Shown: in pieces, positions 47,663 to 60,003 of the stretch
How positions within the stretch are numbered: the stretch's first letter is position 1
Layout of the letters: each line of letters starts with the position of its first letter
NCBI RefSeq assembly: GCF_003597395.2
Contig: NC_133770.1
Span: 204,194,342-204,258,341 of the forward strand
DNA from: Chelonoidis abingdonii
Taxonomy: Eukaryota; Chordata; Testudines; Testudinidae
Direction of reading: 5' to 3'
Length of the DNA: 64,000 bases
Program-made: the position numbers and the translations under genes
The notes under the pieces: generated by a model
Told to the model about the DNA's origin: nothing
Seen by the model: only the letters and a program-made list of their open reading frames with translations
Database searches by the model: none

Positions 47663-48206
47663 TGTATCAGAGGCCTGGTATGAGGCTTGAGTTGCTAGGC
47701 ACAAAGCACTTACACAAGCACAGTCCATAAGGATGGTACCAGAACACACCGATACCAAACACATTCCCCAAAGATAACAGGAACATGCTGACCCATCTTA
47801 AGGATAAGGTCAGGATGACAGCATGATGAACAGAGATGTTTTGATCAAACCTACAGGTACAAGGCATTGGGTGGAGCCCTAATTCGTCAGAGGTTGGCAT
47901 CCTGATATGTAAAGGGTGACATGTAACATGATTGTATTGATGTATAAAGATGTATCTCAGAGGGAGTGTCTTTGTCCAGCCAAGGGGGGCAGTGGAAAGT
48001 CCTGCCACTAACTGATCTGCATCCATAGTCATGGGCATACATGTGTTAGTGTAATTATAGACATTGATCCAGGGAGCTAGTACCATGCTTTGCTGACAAT
48101 AAACCTGACCAAGCACCTTCACACCTTAATGGATTTTGAGGTCATTGGTTGGTTTGCTCTAGATCTGCTGTGCCAGCTATCTGCACAGAGCTGGGAGAAC
48201 ACACAC
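47663..48206 (+). mobile_element. solo LTR with AATAAA
   Basis: The right part ('tttgctgacaataaacctgacc', AATAAA at 48098-48103, followed by 'cattggttggtttgctctagatctgctg') matches from memory the R/U5 region of a turtle endogenous retrovirus LTR. The sequence starts TGTATCAGAGG and ends near ACACACACA, so TG...CA ends are possible, but no target duplication was found. The 151-codon minus-strand frame here is a shadow. Confidence 0.5.
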
Positions 48207-49467
48207 ACAAATATGCAGCCGAACATCTGATGACATACACTGCTGAACAGAAAGCCATTTAAAAATCCAAATAAATTAGGTAAATGAAAATATTGAAACT
48301 ATGTAAATAAAACAAATTATCTGATCACTAGAAATGAATCTGTGTATTTTCAGAAATCTTCAATAGCTTATGTTTTCATTATATGTACCATCAAATTACA
48401 ACATACATACTTTTAGAAGGGAATTAATGAATTAATTTTCAGAAAGAAAAACCAAAGCTTTGTGCATAACTGTGCAACTAGATTTGATAGATCTGTAAAT
48501 GCAAAAGAGAACATTTTTAATGGTTAACTAGGCAAATATACATATGGATGTTTAAAACCACTGTTTCCTATTTAGTAATTATGAGTGGCCTTCCAAATGT
48601 TCAAATGAAAGCCAATTACTGTACATTTTTAAAAAGTGGAAGAACCTGGTCTGCTGTTTTTACTTGGACCTTACTCAGGTAAAATAAAAAATGATGATGA
48701 TTGATGATTGACAATATAGTGAAATGCCAGATTTGACCACTACTAAACGTGGTTCTAAATGTTCTAAATGTACATCCAGATCCAATTCTGAATTTTGCAC
48801 CTCTAGAATATTTCTCATTCTAACAACTGTACAAAATTAATAGAGTCATTCATTTTAGTCTTATTTCACTATATTAAGGGAGATATTGAAAAAGCTTTAA
48901 TTAGGAAATAAATTACCCAAAGACTCTATAAATATTATGGATCAAATTTACAAAAGAGGGACGTAGGATTACACTCACAAAATTGCAAACACATTTACTG
49001 ATTGTGGGGAAAAACTGTTTATACAGAACAGGTGTCTTATCTCAGGTGTAATATCTGCATGCTTTTCGTGCACATAATGCATTGAAAATTTAGCCCCATT
49101 TGAATTAATCTTTTAATGAAATATCATAGTTCATACTAATTTTTGAAGTTTTCTAACATCAAGTATAATTAGTAAGTACTCTAGAAAAATATACATTACT
49201 TTGTCTAACATGTTTTAGCAATATAGTTATGTATTGTGCAAAATTATAAGTGGATCTTGTAAAATAAGATGATGTGGGGTTTCTTTAAGATATGAAAGCA
49301 GAGGCTCACAGGTGAAATACAGATATGCAAATATTAATTTGATCAGTATTGGGTTTAATTTTGCTCACTAAAGAAGCAGAAAAGTCAGAGTATAGAGGGA
49401 CAGGATAAAGAGGTGAATCCACAATGGAGCAGCATTAAAAGGAGAGACTGAGGGAACGAAGTATATC
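48207..49467. other. AT-rich, no gene seen
   Basis: Unique sequence; a short ATGATGATTGATGATTGA run near 48690-48710. Confidence 0.6.
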
Positions 49468-49475
49468 CTATAGCT
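49468..49475. repeat. 8-bp target-site duplication, left copy
   Basis: CTATAGCT, repeated exactly at 49756-49763. Confidence 0.85.
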
Positions 49476-49755
49476 CAGTGTTTGTTTGTTTACCTGCCGT
49501 GTCCCAGGTTCGACTGATTGTGGCTCCCACTGGCAGCGGTTCACTCATCCAGATCAACGGGAGCGGCGAGAAGTGGCGCGGGCTGAGGAACATACTGGCC
49601 GCCGCTTCCAGCAGCTCCCATTAGCCTGGAGCAGCAAACCGCAGCCAGTGGCAGCTGTGATGGGCCGAACCTGCAGATGGAGCAGGTAAACAAACCGGCC
49701 CGGCCTGCCAGGGGCTTTCCCTACACAAGCGGCATCCCAAGTTTGGGAAACACTG
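49476..49755 (+). mobile_element. palindromic hAT MITE, copy 1
   Basis: Starts CAGTGTTTG and ends GTTTGGGAAACACTG, with an exact 8-bp duplication, the hAT signature. The interior is one large imperfect palindrome around 'gaggaacatactggccgcc': the left arm 'ggttcgactgattgtggctcccactggcagcggttc' is answered by 'gaaccgcagccagtgg ... ggccgaacc' type sequence on the right. Compared with the copy at 53210 it lacks about 50 bases after the first nine. Non-coding. Confidence 0.85.
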
Positions 49756-49763
49756 CTATAGCT

Positions 49764-49895
49764 TACTGGTTAGGGCACTCAGTGGAGAGGTGGTAGATTG
49801 GTGCTCAAATCAGTTCTTCCATTCAGGCAGAGCAGGGACTTGAACTAGAGTTTTCCCACATCCCAGTTCAGTACCCTAACTACTGGGTTAAAAGG
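49764..49895 (+). repeat. inverted pair of tRNA-like SINE heads
   Basis: The plus strand shows 'tggttagggcactcag', then 'ggtgctcaaatc' (A- and B-box-like). The minus strand, reading back from about 49890, shows 'agttagggtactgaac', then 'agttcaagtccc'. The two halves face each other across about 49825. Either two SINE heads inserted head to head, or one fold-back element. Confidence 0.4.
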
Positions 49896-49996
49896 AGAGG
49901 GAGAGCCTCCTCTCGCATCCCCTTCCCTCCAGCTTCTTGCAAAAAACTATTACCTAATGCCAAGACAGAGTTTATACCTGAGAATCTAGGTGCCTA

Positions 49997-50004
49997 CCTG
50001 TAGC
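49997..50004. repeat. 8-bp target-site duplication, left copy
   Basis: CCTGTAGC, repeated exactly at 50363-50370. Confidence 0.8.
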
Positions 50005-50362
50005 CAGGGCTGGCGCTTCCATTTAGGCGACCTAGGTGGTCGCCTAGGGCACCAGGATTTGGAGGGGCGGCATTTTGCCGGGAGGGCAGCAGGCTGCTCC
50101 GGTGGACCTCCCGCAGGTGTGCCTGCGGAGGGTCTGCTGGTCCCGCGACTCCGGTGGAGCATCCACAGGCACGCCTGCGGCAGGTCCACCGGAACCGCGG
50201 GACCAGCGGATCCTCCACAGGGACACCTGCGGGAGGTCCACCAGAGCTGCGGGACCGGTGAGCAGCAGAGCGCCCCCCGTGGTGTGCCACCGTGCTTGGG
50301 GCGGCGAAATGGCTAGAGCCGGCCCTGCGCCTAAGGCACCAAAAACCCTGGCGCTGCTCCTG
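50005..50362 (+). mobile_element. GC-rich fold-back hAT MITE
   Basis: A 358-bp element bounded by exact CCTGTAGC duplications. The ends CAGGGCTGGCGC and, on the minus strand, CAGGAGCAGCGC agree at 8 of 12 positions. A very strong internal hairpin spans 50101-50242: 50101-50120 pairs perfectly with 50223-50242, 50136-50147 with 50196-50207, and 50151-50158 with 50185-50192. The palindrome gives overlapping 65-108-codon frames on both strands that are not genes. Confidence 0.8.
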
Positions 50363-50496
50363 CCTGTAGCCCTAGCTTAATGAGTGTCTCCATCAGAGGG
50401 GTGGGGCTTAAACGCAGCCCTTTCCTCAGCATTTACTATTGCCTAGCTCAGGTGGGAACTTGCAAAGCATGCTAGCTTTTGTGAATCCGATTCTAA

Positions 50497-50724
50497 GGGC
50501 TTGTCTACACTGGCAATTACAGAGCTGCAACTTTCTTGCTCAGGGTGTGAAAAAACACCCCCCTAAGCACTGCAAGTTTCAACACTATAACATGCCAGTA
50601 TAGACAGTGCACAAGCACTGGTAGCTACACCCCCTTATGGAGGTTGCTTTTTAGAGCGCTGGGAGAGCTCTCTCTCAGCCCCATGCCATGACTACACTTT
50701 AACATTGCCAGTGAAAATGTGCCC
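50497..50724 (+). mobile_element. Harbinger-type MITE, 228 bp
   Basis: Starts GGGCTTGTCTACACTGGCAA; the right end on the minus strand is GGGCACATTTTCACTGGCAA. TAA flanks both sides (50494-50496, 50725-50727), the expected TWA duplication. Sister of 20307-20554. Confidence 0.8.
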
Positions 50725-50727
50725 TAA

Positions 50728-53201
50728 AATGCGTATCTCTCTCCATTCACCCTATAGGGGACCTGGATGTCTAAGTCAGGTTTTGTAAACTTCAGTGCTT
50801 TTCTAGGTGCAAAAAATCAGGTGTGGGAATGCTCAGCATCACCATGCCTATGTTTCGTTGTGAATCTATCCTTAAGGAGAAGTATGTACAAATAAGAAAA
50901 CAACTTATAAAAAGAGAAGAAATATGAAAATGGACAGAGGATATGTAAGAAAATGAAAGGGATAAACAAAAGAACAGAAGGGCTGAGAAAAGGACAAAAG
51001 CTGCTTGTTGAGGGGAAGGTCAGAATTTGCTGGGAAAGAGGCAATTTTCCCTGATGCTTTATCATTATGAATTCATAGCAAAATACAACATACGTTTTCA
51101 ATCAAAATTCACTGTAGTCACAAAAGTACTGAGTGCTCAAAAGGATTTAGATGCCTAAATAGAAACATAACCTCCATTGGAATCAATGGAAATTAGGATC
51201 CTAAATAAAAGTTAGGAGTCTTACTTATTTTAGGCATTCAGGCTGAAATTCCTGCTTCTCTATTCTTACTAAAAAAATCTGACTATTCTCTAGGAATTGC
51301 TAACTACAACTGCACTTTTCATCTAATAAAGTGTGCACGTTAGTCACTCCATGGAGTAGTTGTGTTAGAAGGAGCTATATATTCCATTCATATTCCTGTT
51401 ACTGAGAGCCAAATAGAAAATAAAATGTGAGGTCACTGAAATTTCTAGAGCCCATGTGATGAAATGGAAGACCCAGTTTTGTGCTGCTTCAGTTCTGTCA
51501 TGCCATATTCCACCCAGGAGTCAGATCAAGAAGCAAAATTATTCTCTAGAGTTCAGGGGCGACTGGACGCAGAGGTCTGATTTAGCTCACTGTACAGCCT
51601 AGGGCCAGCACTGACATTTAGAACCTCAGAATTTCAGGGTATTCAGATCTGAGCTATTGTGTTGGATCCTTTTCTACTTCCAACCAATTCTGCCTCTGAC
51701 AGAACAGCAAAAAGGACAGAACAGAGGGGGGGAATCAGAAAGATGTGGAAGTGTTATCCGTGACAATGAACAAACTCCAATCAGCCTATTTTACATATGG
51801 AACCATATAAAATTCTAAAAATGTAAAACACATTAATTCCCAACATCCTTGGCACGGTTTCCCTAATTAGCTAAACAGCTATTTACTATTTTTTTAAAAT
51901 GTTTCTGCAAAACACTGAACAAAATTATTTCAGTTTAGGAAAGATATTCTAGTGGCATTGGTTATCATGTGTTGTAGAGTGGGGGCTTATTTAAACTCCT
52001 CAACAGAGGAGGAGGAAAAATACAATAACTAGGAAAAGGTATTTAGACCATGAATCACACACATTGACAAAAGAATTGATTAATACAGTTAACAGTTCTA
52101 CCTAGACATCGCTTCTTTGACCAGGTGCAATATACTATCTGAGCAACTGGTGAGTAGTGACAGCTCTGAAGACGGTAACCAATGCACTGCTTGCATTATG
52201 TATTGAGTTATTTCAAAGAGAGGCAGACAGCATTACTGGAATCAGTCAAATGACCTTAACAGAATGCTATCCACATATTCCAGATGCCATTGCTATCACA
52301 CTGATACATAATTTGCTTTTTCAGAAATTCGCCTTTGACAACGTAAAGTAAAAAAAAAGGACATTTTTAGTGCTGCTTAATTTACCCAATGTGTAAAGAT
52401 CCATTAACTGTACTTATGTATTAATTGCAGCTATTTAATTAACAAGAAAGCATGTAGATATAGGAAATTCTGTCAGTGCACAAATATACAAGCAGCCTTT
52501 TGAGCCACTGTGATCAATATTGTTATATAGTGTCAAGAGCTTTGCAACAATGTGTTTTCCAGTTGAGCCAATTAGAAATGAATTTGATTGAGCCATTTCA
52601 ACCAGTTGAAAGCGTATCTAACAAGCAGATGGTGACTTCAGATAAGTGAAATATCAAGCTGTATTGACCTAAGAGGTAAATATTTGCTAAGGTGAAAGCA
52701 GGATCATGATCTTCAGTATAGCAAAAGATATTAAACCTTGAGAGTTCTGTAGGAGCAGTTCTTGTGCATTGTGGAAAAACATGAGCTAGGATTTTGTAAA
52801 TGCATTTTTTGAATAAGCTATCACTTAAATATAGGGAAGATTTCAGTGGGACTAATCATTAGAATAAAGATGGCAGAACCAGGTGTACATTTAATTAAGA
52901 GACTCATCTCAATGCTTTATTCTGGGGGTTGTCTTTTTGTTTTTAAAAATTGTTTTTAGTTAATGAAGAATATTATAGAGTAGTACAGTATGGCACAAAT
53001 ATCATGCATATATATCGCTTTATAAGAAATTCCAGGTTATGCTAAATAATATTCAATAACATAAACAGAGATGCTATTTTAAAGTAAAAGCATAAGGAGC
53101 AGAATTAAGGGTGATTATTCAACCTTAAATTTCCTTGCCAACATTTATGTGCTTGCTTTTTCAACTTTAATGTTACATTAATATTACAAACAGCTTTCAT
53201 A
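50728..53201. other. AT-rich, no gene seen
   Basis: Unique sequence. The 94-codon minus-strand frame near 50817-51101 is Phe/Ser/Leu-rich low-complexity and not convincing. Confidence 0.6.
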
Positions 53202-53209
53202 TAATATAT
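53202..53209. repeat. 8-bp target-site duplication, left copy
   Basis: TAATATAT, repeated exactly at 53543-53550. Confidence 0.8.
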
Positions 53210-53542
53210 CAGGATTTCTCAAACAAGGGTCAACGCTTCTGTAGGGAAAGCCCCTGGAGGGCCAAGCCGGTGTGTTTACCTGTCCCGTCCACAGGTCCAG
53301 CTGATTGCGGCTCCCACTGGCTGCGGATCTCTGCTTCTGGCCAATGGGAGCTGCTGGAAGTGGCGCGGGCTGAGGGACTGACTGGCCGCTGCTTCCAGCA
53401 GCTCACATTGGCCTGGAGCAGCAAACCACAGCCAGTGGGAGCTGTGATCAGCTGGACCTGCAGACAGGGCAGGTAAATACACCGGCCTGGCCCACCAGGG
53501 GCTTTCCTTAGAGAATCGGTGACCCCTGTTTGAGAAACCCTG
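53210..53542 (+). mobile_element. palindromic hAT MITE, copy 2
   Basis: Starts CAGGATTTCTCAAAC and ends GTTTGAGAAACCCTG, bounded by an exact 8-bp duplication. Same family as 49476-49755 but with the full left arm ('gtagggaaagcccctgg ... ggggctttcctta' pairing across the element). Open frames on both strands mirror each other because of the palindrome. Confidence 0.85.
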
Positions 53543-53550
53543 TAATATAT

Positions 53551-55430
53551 ATTACAGAAAAAAATGTCTGAACATAAGTATTTGGGTCAGATCTTCAACT
53601 GGTTTAAAATAGGATAGCTTCCATGGAGCCACATAACATGGGCCCAGTTCTTCAGTCCTTGTACACCCTAAACTCTTATTAAAGCTAATGAGACTTTTTT
53701 AACGCATGGGGACTTGCAGAATTAGGGACAAATCATGGGTTAGAGTAACATCTTCTAATATAATTCCATCTCTTCTATCTTGATGCTCACCTCAGGCCTA
53801 CTGCTCGGATTTTTCTCCATTGTCAATATGTTTTGTATCATCTTTAATTCTGAAGTCGCCATTTCTTGCCTCAGGACCTATGTCTACAGTCTGATTAGCA
53901 AAAAGTCTATGTGATTGTTGGTGTAATACACCGTCACAATTCCACCTCCCAATTGTCTATGCTTTCATCTCTTCTTCTTTGCAAATGAAAACTTCCTCCT
54001 GTATATATAAGGTCTACTCAAGACTGAGCCATCTAGATTACAGCATATTCAGAATGTTGTTGTTTGTCTTCAACAATGTATAAAGAGGTACAAACTTCTC
54101 CACAATCCTGAAAACAAGGAAAAAAAATCTAATTCAAACTATTCAGTGAATTTCCCCCCCTGCCACCTGCCTCCTTCATAGAACGTAGAGCGTACATAAA
54201 ATCTCACTAAGGAAATCATCAGTTGTCTAGTTCATGACATGCTTAAAATTATACGTTAATTCATTTTCTAGAAACCTTACCGTGCTTGTATGCTATTAAA
54301 TGGCCTAATGAAAATATTAACATTGTAGGCATTTTATCCATTAAGCATCTATATGGGGATTATTTAATGTAGTGAAACATATCCTGTATACATCTCTTCA
54401 GACAACTAGCAGTGTGTTTATAAAATAAATTAGAAAGAATTCCATTGTCATAGTCTTTACATGAATACACTAACACTTATTTGACAAATTATTCATGAAA
54501 TCTGGTGGCTATAAGTAAATTTAAGATTACATATTAAGCACAATCAGTCAAAAAACAATAGTTGGAATAGATCATCTCTGACATAGATCAATTGGTGTTG
54601 CTCATTACTGCCATTTGTGAAATGTAGTGCATCTAATATTGAGCAATTCAACAAACAGTATGAAAGCTGAGGATCTAATTAGAATAAACAAATCATATTA
54701 TTCTATTTTTAATCTCTTATTCTTAAAGCCCATGTGTGAGTTGTCATCCTTCTGACTGATCAAATTAAATTTCATCCTTACCTTGTATATACTATCCCTC
54801 TTCTCATTTCCCCTTTTTTACATTTATATTAAACAGTGATGTGTGTTTGTGTGTGCCTGAACATAGTAGCAGGGTGAGATGACAACTTTCAGCCATGATC
54901 TTCTGCATCACAAATTGCCCCCTTTTCCTCTTTCATCACAGAATGGTATGTAAGAGGGTAATGATATAGAAGTGCTCATGCACCTCGGGGTGAGGGTGAA
55001 AGTAGCTTCTATTTCTCTCCCAAGAGTTCCAACTCCCAATCACTGTCTCCTACAAGGCTAATCACTTAGGGCCTGGTTCTGACACAATTTATAAGTGTTG
55101 ACCTTTGACCTTTGGCCTGATCTTGGAAGGTTTGTGCTTATATTTAAGTTACAAACAAGGTGCTTAAAGATGTTAATATTAAAGTTGGAATAAATGTATA
55201 AATAATGAAATAGACTTGGCAATAAGTTTAAGGCCTAAAAGACCCTGGCAATTACCATAAGGCTAGCATTAGTATTTAACCTAGAGTTACAAGATTTTGT
55301 AATATGTATCTTGTGATAACCAAATACATTACAAAAGAACAAAATTCTAACAAAATTGTAGGAGATTTTTGGTAAGCGTAACCATGAGGTTAATCACATT
55401 AATGTATTGAAATATTGGGAAATATATTAA
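53551..55430. other. AT-rich, no gene seen
   Basis: Unique sequence, no coding signature. Confidence 0.6.
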
Positions 55431-55860
55431 TGGAGCACACATGCAAATAGCTTATGTCCACAATTGGAACCCCAATTACAGCTCACCATAATACCACACA
55501 TGCACAGTGGGCTAGAACTCAGTCTAAATTTGGCCTGAGGCATATGTAGGTGTACAGAAAAGATGTATAAAACAAGGTGTATGTACAGCCTCTGATACGG
55601 ACATTGAGATGGCAGAAGCCTGGTGCTTATGGTGCTTCATCTACTAACTATTCTTTTCATCTTCACTCCTGATGGTCTCCATAAAGTTGTTCATATGCAC
55701 AGTACAGAGGGTCATTTTGCTGTACTTATTTTATTCCTTTTACATTTTACAACTCCAATTCTATTTTTTGTATTTAAGTAATAAATACAGATTTCAGATT
55801 TCTGTGTGTGGCTCACTGATCTCATCCTTAATAATAATCTCATGCAGCTGTCTGCATAAA
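55431..55860 (+). repeat. possible old LTR-like sequence with AATAAA
   Basis: 'taagtaataaatacagatttcagatttctgtgtgtggctc' places an AATAAA (near 55780) about 25 bases before a GT-rich stretch, the arrangement of an LTR R/U5 border or any polyadenylated 3' end. No partner copy or ends seen. Confidence 0.3.
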
Positions 55861-57650
55861 GAACCTGTGTTTAGTAACCTGTACATTTTGCACCCAAATC
55901 AATGAAAAGGCTACACAAGTAATCTCAGAGCAGTCATTGAGTCAGACGTTCTTTTCCTATGACAGACAGTGTCATAAAGTCACATTTGTTCATGCTCACT
56001 AGACAGAGAGCAAAAAGAGAGATAGCAAAGAGGTAGAACGAATAAAGTGTGTAAGCAGAGGTGTTTGTGTGTATGTGTGTAAAAAGAGACACATTAGGGA
56101 GGGGCTAATAATAGGAATTCTAGGTTTACAGTTCAGAAGTTGCTTAGATGAAGCCATCAAAATGGTGATAATATCTGATTCCCTCTCCTCATCTGTTCCA
56201 AGACAGGCTGAAATAACCTAAAAATACATGAACAAAAGAATATTTTCTCTTCCCTACTTAATCACTTTTACTTAGGAATCAGCAAAAACAGACCTGTTCA
56301 TTATACACTGAATATTTGATAGACAGTTTAGCTTTTGCTGGTTACATTGAAATAAGCCAATGAGAAAATGCACATTCCACCTGTTTAAATTATGCTGTTG
56401 GAGTGCACCTTTCTCCTCATTTTATTCTATGAAGGAAGAAAGCTAAGGGACAGGGGTATTGCCTTAAATATACACTGAAGGTTAACCTTAAAGATTATTT
56501 CCAGAATTTCACAATTGTTTCCTCCTTCTTTTCAAAAACAATTTCATTGGAATTTACTTTAAAACATGGAATACAAGTTAACACTAAAACTTAGAACATG
56601 GAGGCTGCCATCTTGCTGCTGACTTAAATTAGAACAGGAGTAAACCAACTTATTGTTTTCTAGAATCAATGAAAAATAAAGAAATCTGAATTCAGATTGT
56701 AAGTAAATTAGGGTCCCTACATGCCACAAGCCTCTTTTTTGCTACAGATCCAAATTAGATTTTCCCTGTTGTTGTCCTAACTTTTACCCTGCTCATTTAA
56801 TCTGTTGCAAGTCATCTGTATGCCACAATGACTTTGCATGATGACAAAATGAAATTCTAAGAGACATTATATAAATGATCAGGGACAAACAAGATGATAG
56901 TCATATCAGGTCACTGATAGTTCAAACCAGCATCTTAAGGGTATTCTGCATTAGAATTATGAAACCCAGTTGGGCCACTCAGTTACTGTGAGAAGATCAA
57001 TAGCGTATGTCCTCCACATTTCTAATATTCTGTCATTCTATTCATATATTTCATATAGCCACAAAACTTATGAATTTTCATGTTGCTATACAATAAATTA
57101 AAATCCACCCAAAGACAAATTTAATTGAACTACACATCAAGAAAATATTTTAAATATTCCCCCAAGGATATATTTTCATGTCAAAAATAGAGTATGAATG
57201 CATGTGACCATCCTTTACACCTTCAAATGAAGTAATAGTTTTTGTCATATATGCTCTGTCACTCAAAAATCACTTTACTGAGATTCAATGTAGAACTGCC
57301 CCATAAGCCTGTGCAAAGACATTGCTGCTGTGATATATGTCTCAGTAGGATGCATGTTGAATGGAGAGGGGTAATCTAAATTGAGAGAAAGGATTTAATT
57401 TAGTCCCCTTTCAGTATGTGGAAAAGACAAATGAGTACACTAAATTTAGTATTAATGGGAATTATGCATGTAAATCAATAGCATACTGAAATGAGTATGG
57501 ATTCCCACATAATGAGAGGAGAATAGATACTTTGGCCATGTGAGAACATGGAAAAGGTACTGAGGCCTAGCAATGGTAGTGCTGAGGAGACCAAGACTAA
57601 ATATGATGGCTTCCTGGTCTGTCAACATAACTAGTTAACAGGGCATCAAC
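55861..57650. other. AT-rich, no gene seen
   Basis: Unique sequence; weak GTGTTTGTGTGTATGTGTGT run at 56061-56080. Confidence 0.6.
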
Positions 57651-57654
57651 AAAT

Positions 57655-58030
57655 TTTAAGCTGGTTGAAAATTTTCAGATGGAACATCCTTTTCATTGGA
57701 AAATGCCATTTCATCAAAATTTCTTCAGTTTTTTCCATGGGAATGTGAATTTCATGAAATGTCATTTTGGAAAAAAAATTCTTTTGACACTTTTGGAACT
57801 GAATATTTCATTGCTTCATTCCCAAATGGCTTTTTTGTTTGTTTGGATGTGTATATTAAAATCAAAACAAAACATTGAGATTTCATCAAAATGGAATATT
57901 CGATTGAACTATTTATTAAAAAAAATGTTTCATGGGAAATTTCAAAAATCAATGTGGTGTTCTGATTTGGAACCAAAAGAAATTTCAAATTAGTGGAATT
58001 CCCCACAAAAATGGATATTCTAGTTCACAC
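57655..58030 (+). repeat. AT-rich interspersed repeat
   Basis: Same texture as 30795-30985 and 31463-31860: GAAAATTTTC, 'ggaaaatgccatttcatcaaaattt', 'catgggaaatttc'. Frames of up to 104 codons on both strands are Phe/Lys/Ile-rich products of this composition. Confidence 0.5.
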
Positions 58031-59170
58031 ATAGCACTACAAAGAATCATCAAATGGACAAATAGATTAAAAGGCAGTAGAAAGAACCCCCAAAGGAGAA
58101 GCAATTACTATTCTCAGAAATTGTCATTCAAAATCCGCCTGTAACCATGCTGCACAGTCCATAATGCTATAAAACAATTTAGCTTCCTTTCACCAGAAAT
58201 CAACATTTTCACCCATAAAATATAATGAAACTACCATGTCAATAACAAGAAAATTGTTTTCATTTTTTATTTGTATCAAATTTGTTAAAAGCTTACTGAT
58301 TTTGCTTAAGTGAAATTTTTTTTGCTCGTTCTTCATGCATGTAAATAGCTGCACAAGTGGAATTCATTGAAAAATCAGATCCACCATCTTCAGTTCCACT
58401 CACGAGAGTGCAGTAAGGTGATGTTTTCCCAGCCATAGCTTTCATCCTTTCTGAGTGTTGAGTGCTTAACTTACCATTGAGTGATTACAGTTTGTTTCAT
58501 TGAATTTGCAATTAACTTATGTAAAACATTATGCAATGAACTGGGCAAGAGGAGAAGACTTATTTTAGAGTCCATCAAAATAAGTGGTTTATAGCTATAT
58601 TTTTCAGAAGAACAATGTAATGTCCTTTCTAAATGGCATCTTAGTATTATTAACTTGGAATATGGCACATTAGAAAATCTGCTCTTTCCTTCTTTGGGAA
58701 ATGTCTTTTAATGTGCATCCCAGATAGTCAAGTCCATTGGACTTGCAATTTAGTAATATGCAGGTAACACTGTTAATGTATTTAAATGTATAAAAGGTAT
58801 CTTATAGCTTCCTACTGGCTATATTTATATTACTTGAACGTTGATGGCCTCATTACTCATGAATGCCATGGGCATGAAACATCAGCCAGGGCCAAAAATA
58901 TATTTTAAACTTTTTAAATAATTCTTTGAACATCATTTTAGCATTTTAACAAAATATTTTTTCTACTGTCACCCATCGGTATGAGTTTCAAAAAAACATT
59001 CAGGGAATGATGAATACAGGTGGAATTTTGAAATTAAAGTTAGATAGAAAGAATCTTCTTTAAAATCAGATTCCAATCCTGCTGTTGGAACAAATCTTGC
59101 AAACCCTACTCCACTAAACCTCCATGACTTTGCAGGCATTTACCAAATGAAAACATAAATTTAAACAGTG
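58031..59170. other. AT-rich, no gene seen
   Basis: Unique sequence without recognisable features. Confidence 0.6.
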
Positions 59171-59179
59171 TTTTCTACA

Positions 59180-59246
59180 GTTATATATGTGTATATATAT
59201 ACTTACATACATATATATACATATATACATATATATACATATATGA
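59180..59246 (+). repeat. TA/CA-rich microsatellite
   Basis: Alternating TATATAC and ATACATATA units over about 65 bases. Confidence 0.9.
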
Positions 59247-59706
59247 TTGTATATTAAAGCTGAGCTCAAACTTACTCTTTCAGTTTTGACTGATTGCACC
59301 CCTGTATTCACCCTACCCACTGCCTCAATAATCTTGGTACAAACTATGCCTTGTGAAGTATTATTTGAAAACTAATAACTCACTGGTCAATAATATCATG
59401 ATGAAATGTGTGTAGCAATTTTAGATGTAAAGCTACAAACATAAGCTGAAATGTGTTTAAAAGCCAAGTCTGGGTAAACCAGTTTCTCAAAGACAAGCCT
59501 GGTGTCATCAAAGCTGATGGGCAATCACCTGTCAATTGGCCATTCTTTGGCAATGAAAGGAGACAAGAACAAACTGGTCTTCATTTTAACAAACAACAGC
59601 ATGAAACTTCTTTCACTACAAGATTCCCTGTATCTATCCTCAAAGCAGGAATGAAGTTTATCTAGGAGTAACCCTCAGAAAAATGCATTTCAAAGTAGGA
59701 CTGGAA

Positions 59707-59714
59707 TATAAAAG
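59707..59714 (+). promoter_or_regulatory. TATA box of ERV LTR
   Basis: TATAAAAG, about 290 bases before AATAAA, in the position expected for the LTR's own pol II promoter. Confidence 0.55.
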
Positions 59715-59997
59715 TGAGGAGCAAAAAGATCTTAAGGTATATCTCTCTAACCATCTCTCTCTCTCTCTCTCTCTCATCTAAGAAGAAAAAAGAAACAGTC
59801 TTTGGGAGCAGTTCCTGGCTTGAGAATTTGATCAGCAATGTTACTGGGAACATGTGGTAAAGAATTTCACCTTGAACCACATCTAGTTTAAGTTTTAGTA
59901 CTAGGAAGTATTTTATCTTTATTTATCTTCTAAGCATTTCTGACTTTAATACCTCATATTTGTATTCACTTAAACCCTATTTCACTCTTTGAAGTTA

Positions 59998-60003
59998 AAT
60001 AAA
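59998..60003 (+). terminator. polyadenylation signal of ERV LTR
   Basis: AATAAA within 'gaagttaaataaacttg', followed by a T-rich region, in the LTR R region. Confidence 0.6.

Noticed and set aside
47667..48122. 151-codon minus-strand frame
   Set aside because: It lies antisense within an LTR-like sequence with a plus-strand AATAAA, and has no known motif.
49990..50380. Overlapping frames rich in Gly, Pro and Arg on both strands
   Set aside because: Produced by the internal palindrome of a hAT MITE; the strands encode near-mirror products.
59180..59246. TATA-rich stretch as a promoter
   Set aside because: It is a simple TA/CA microsatellite; the better TATA candidate is at 59707-59714 within the LTR.
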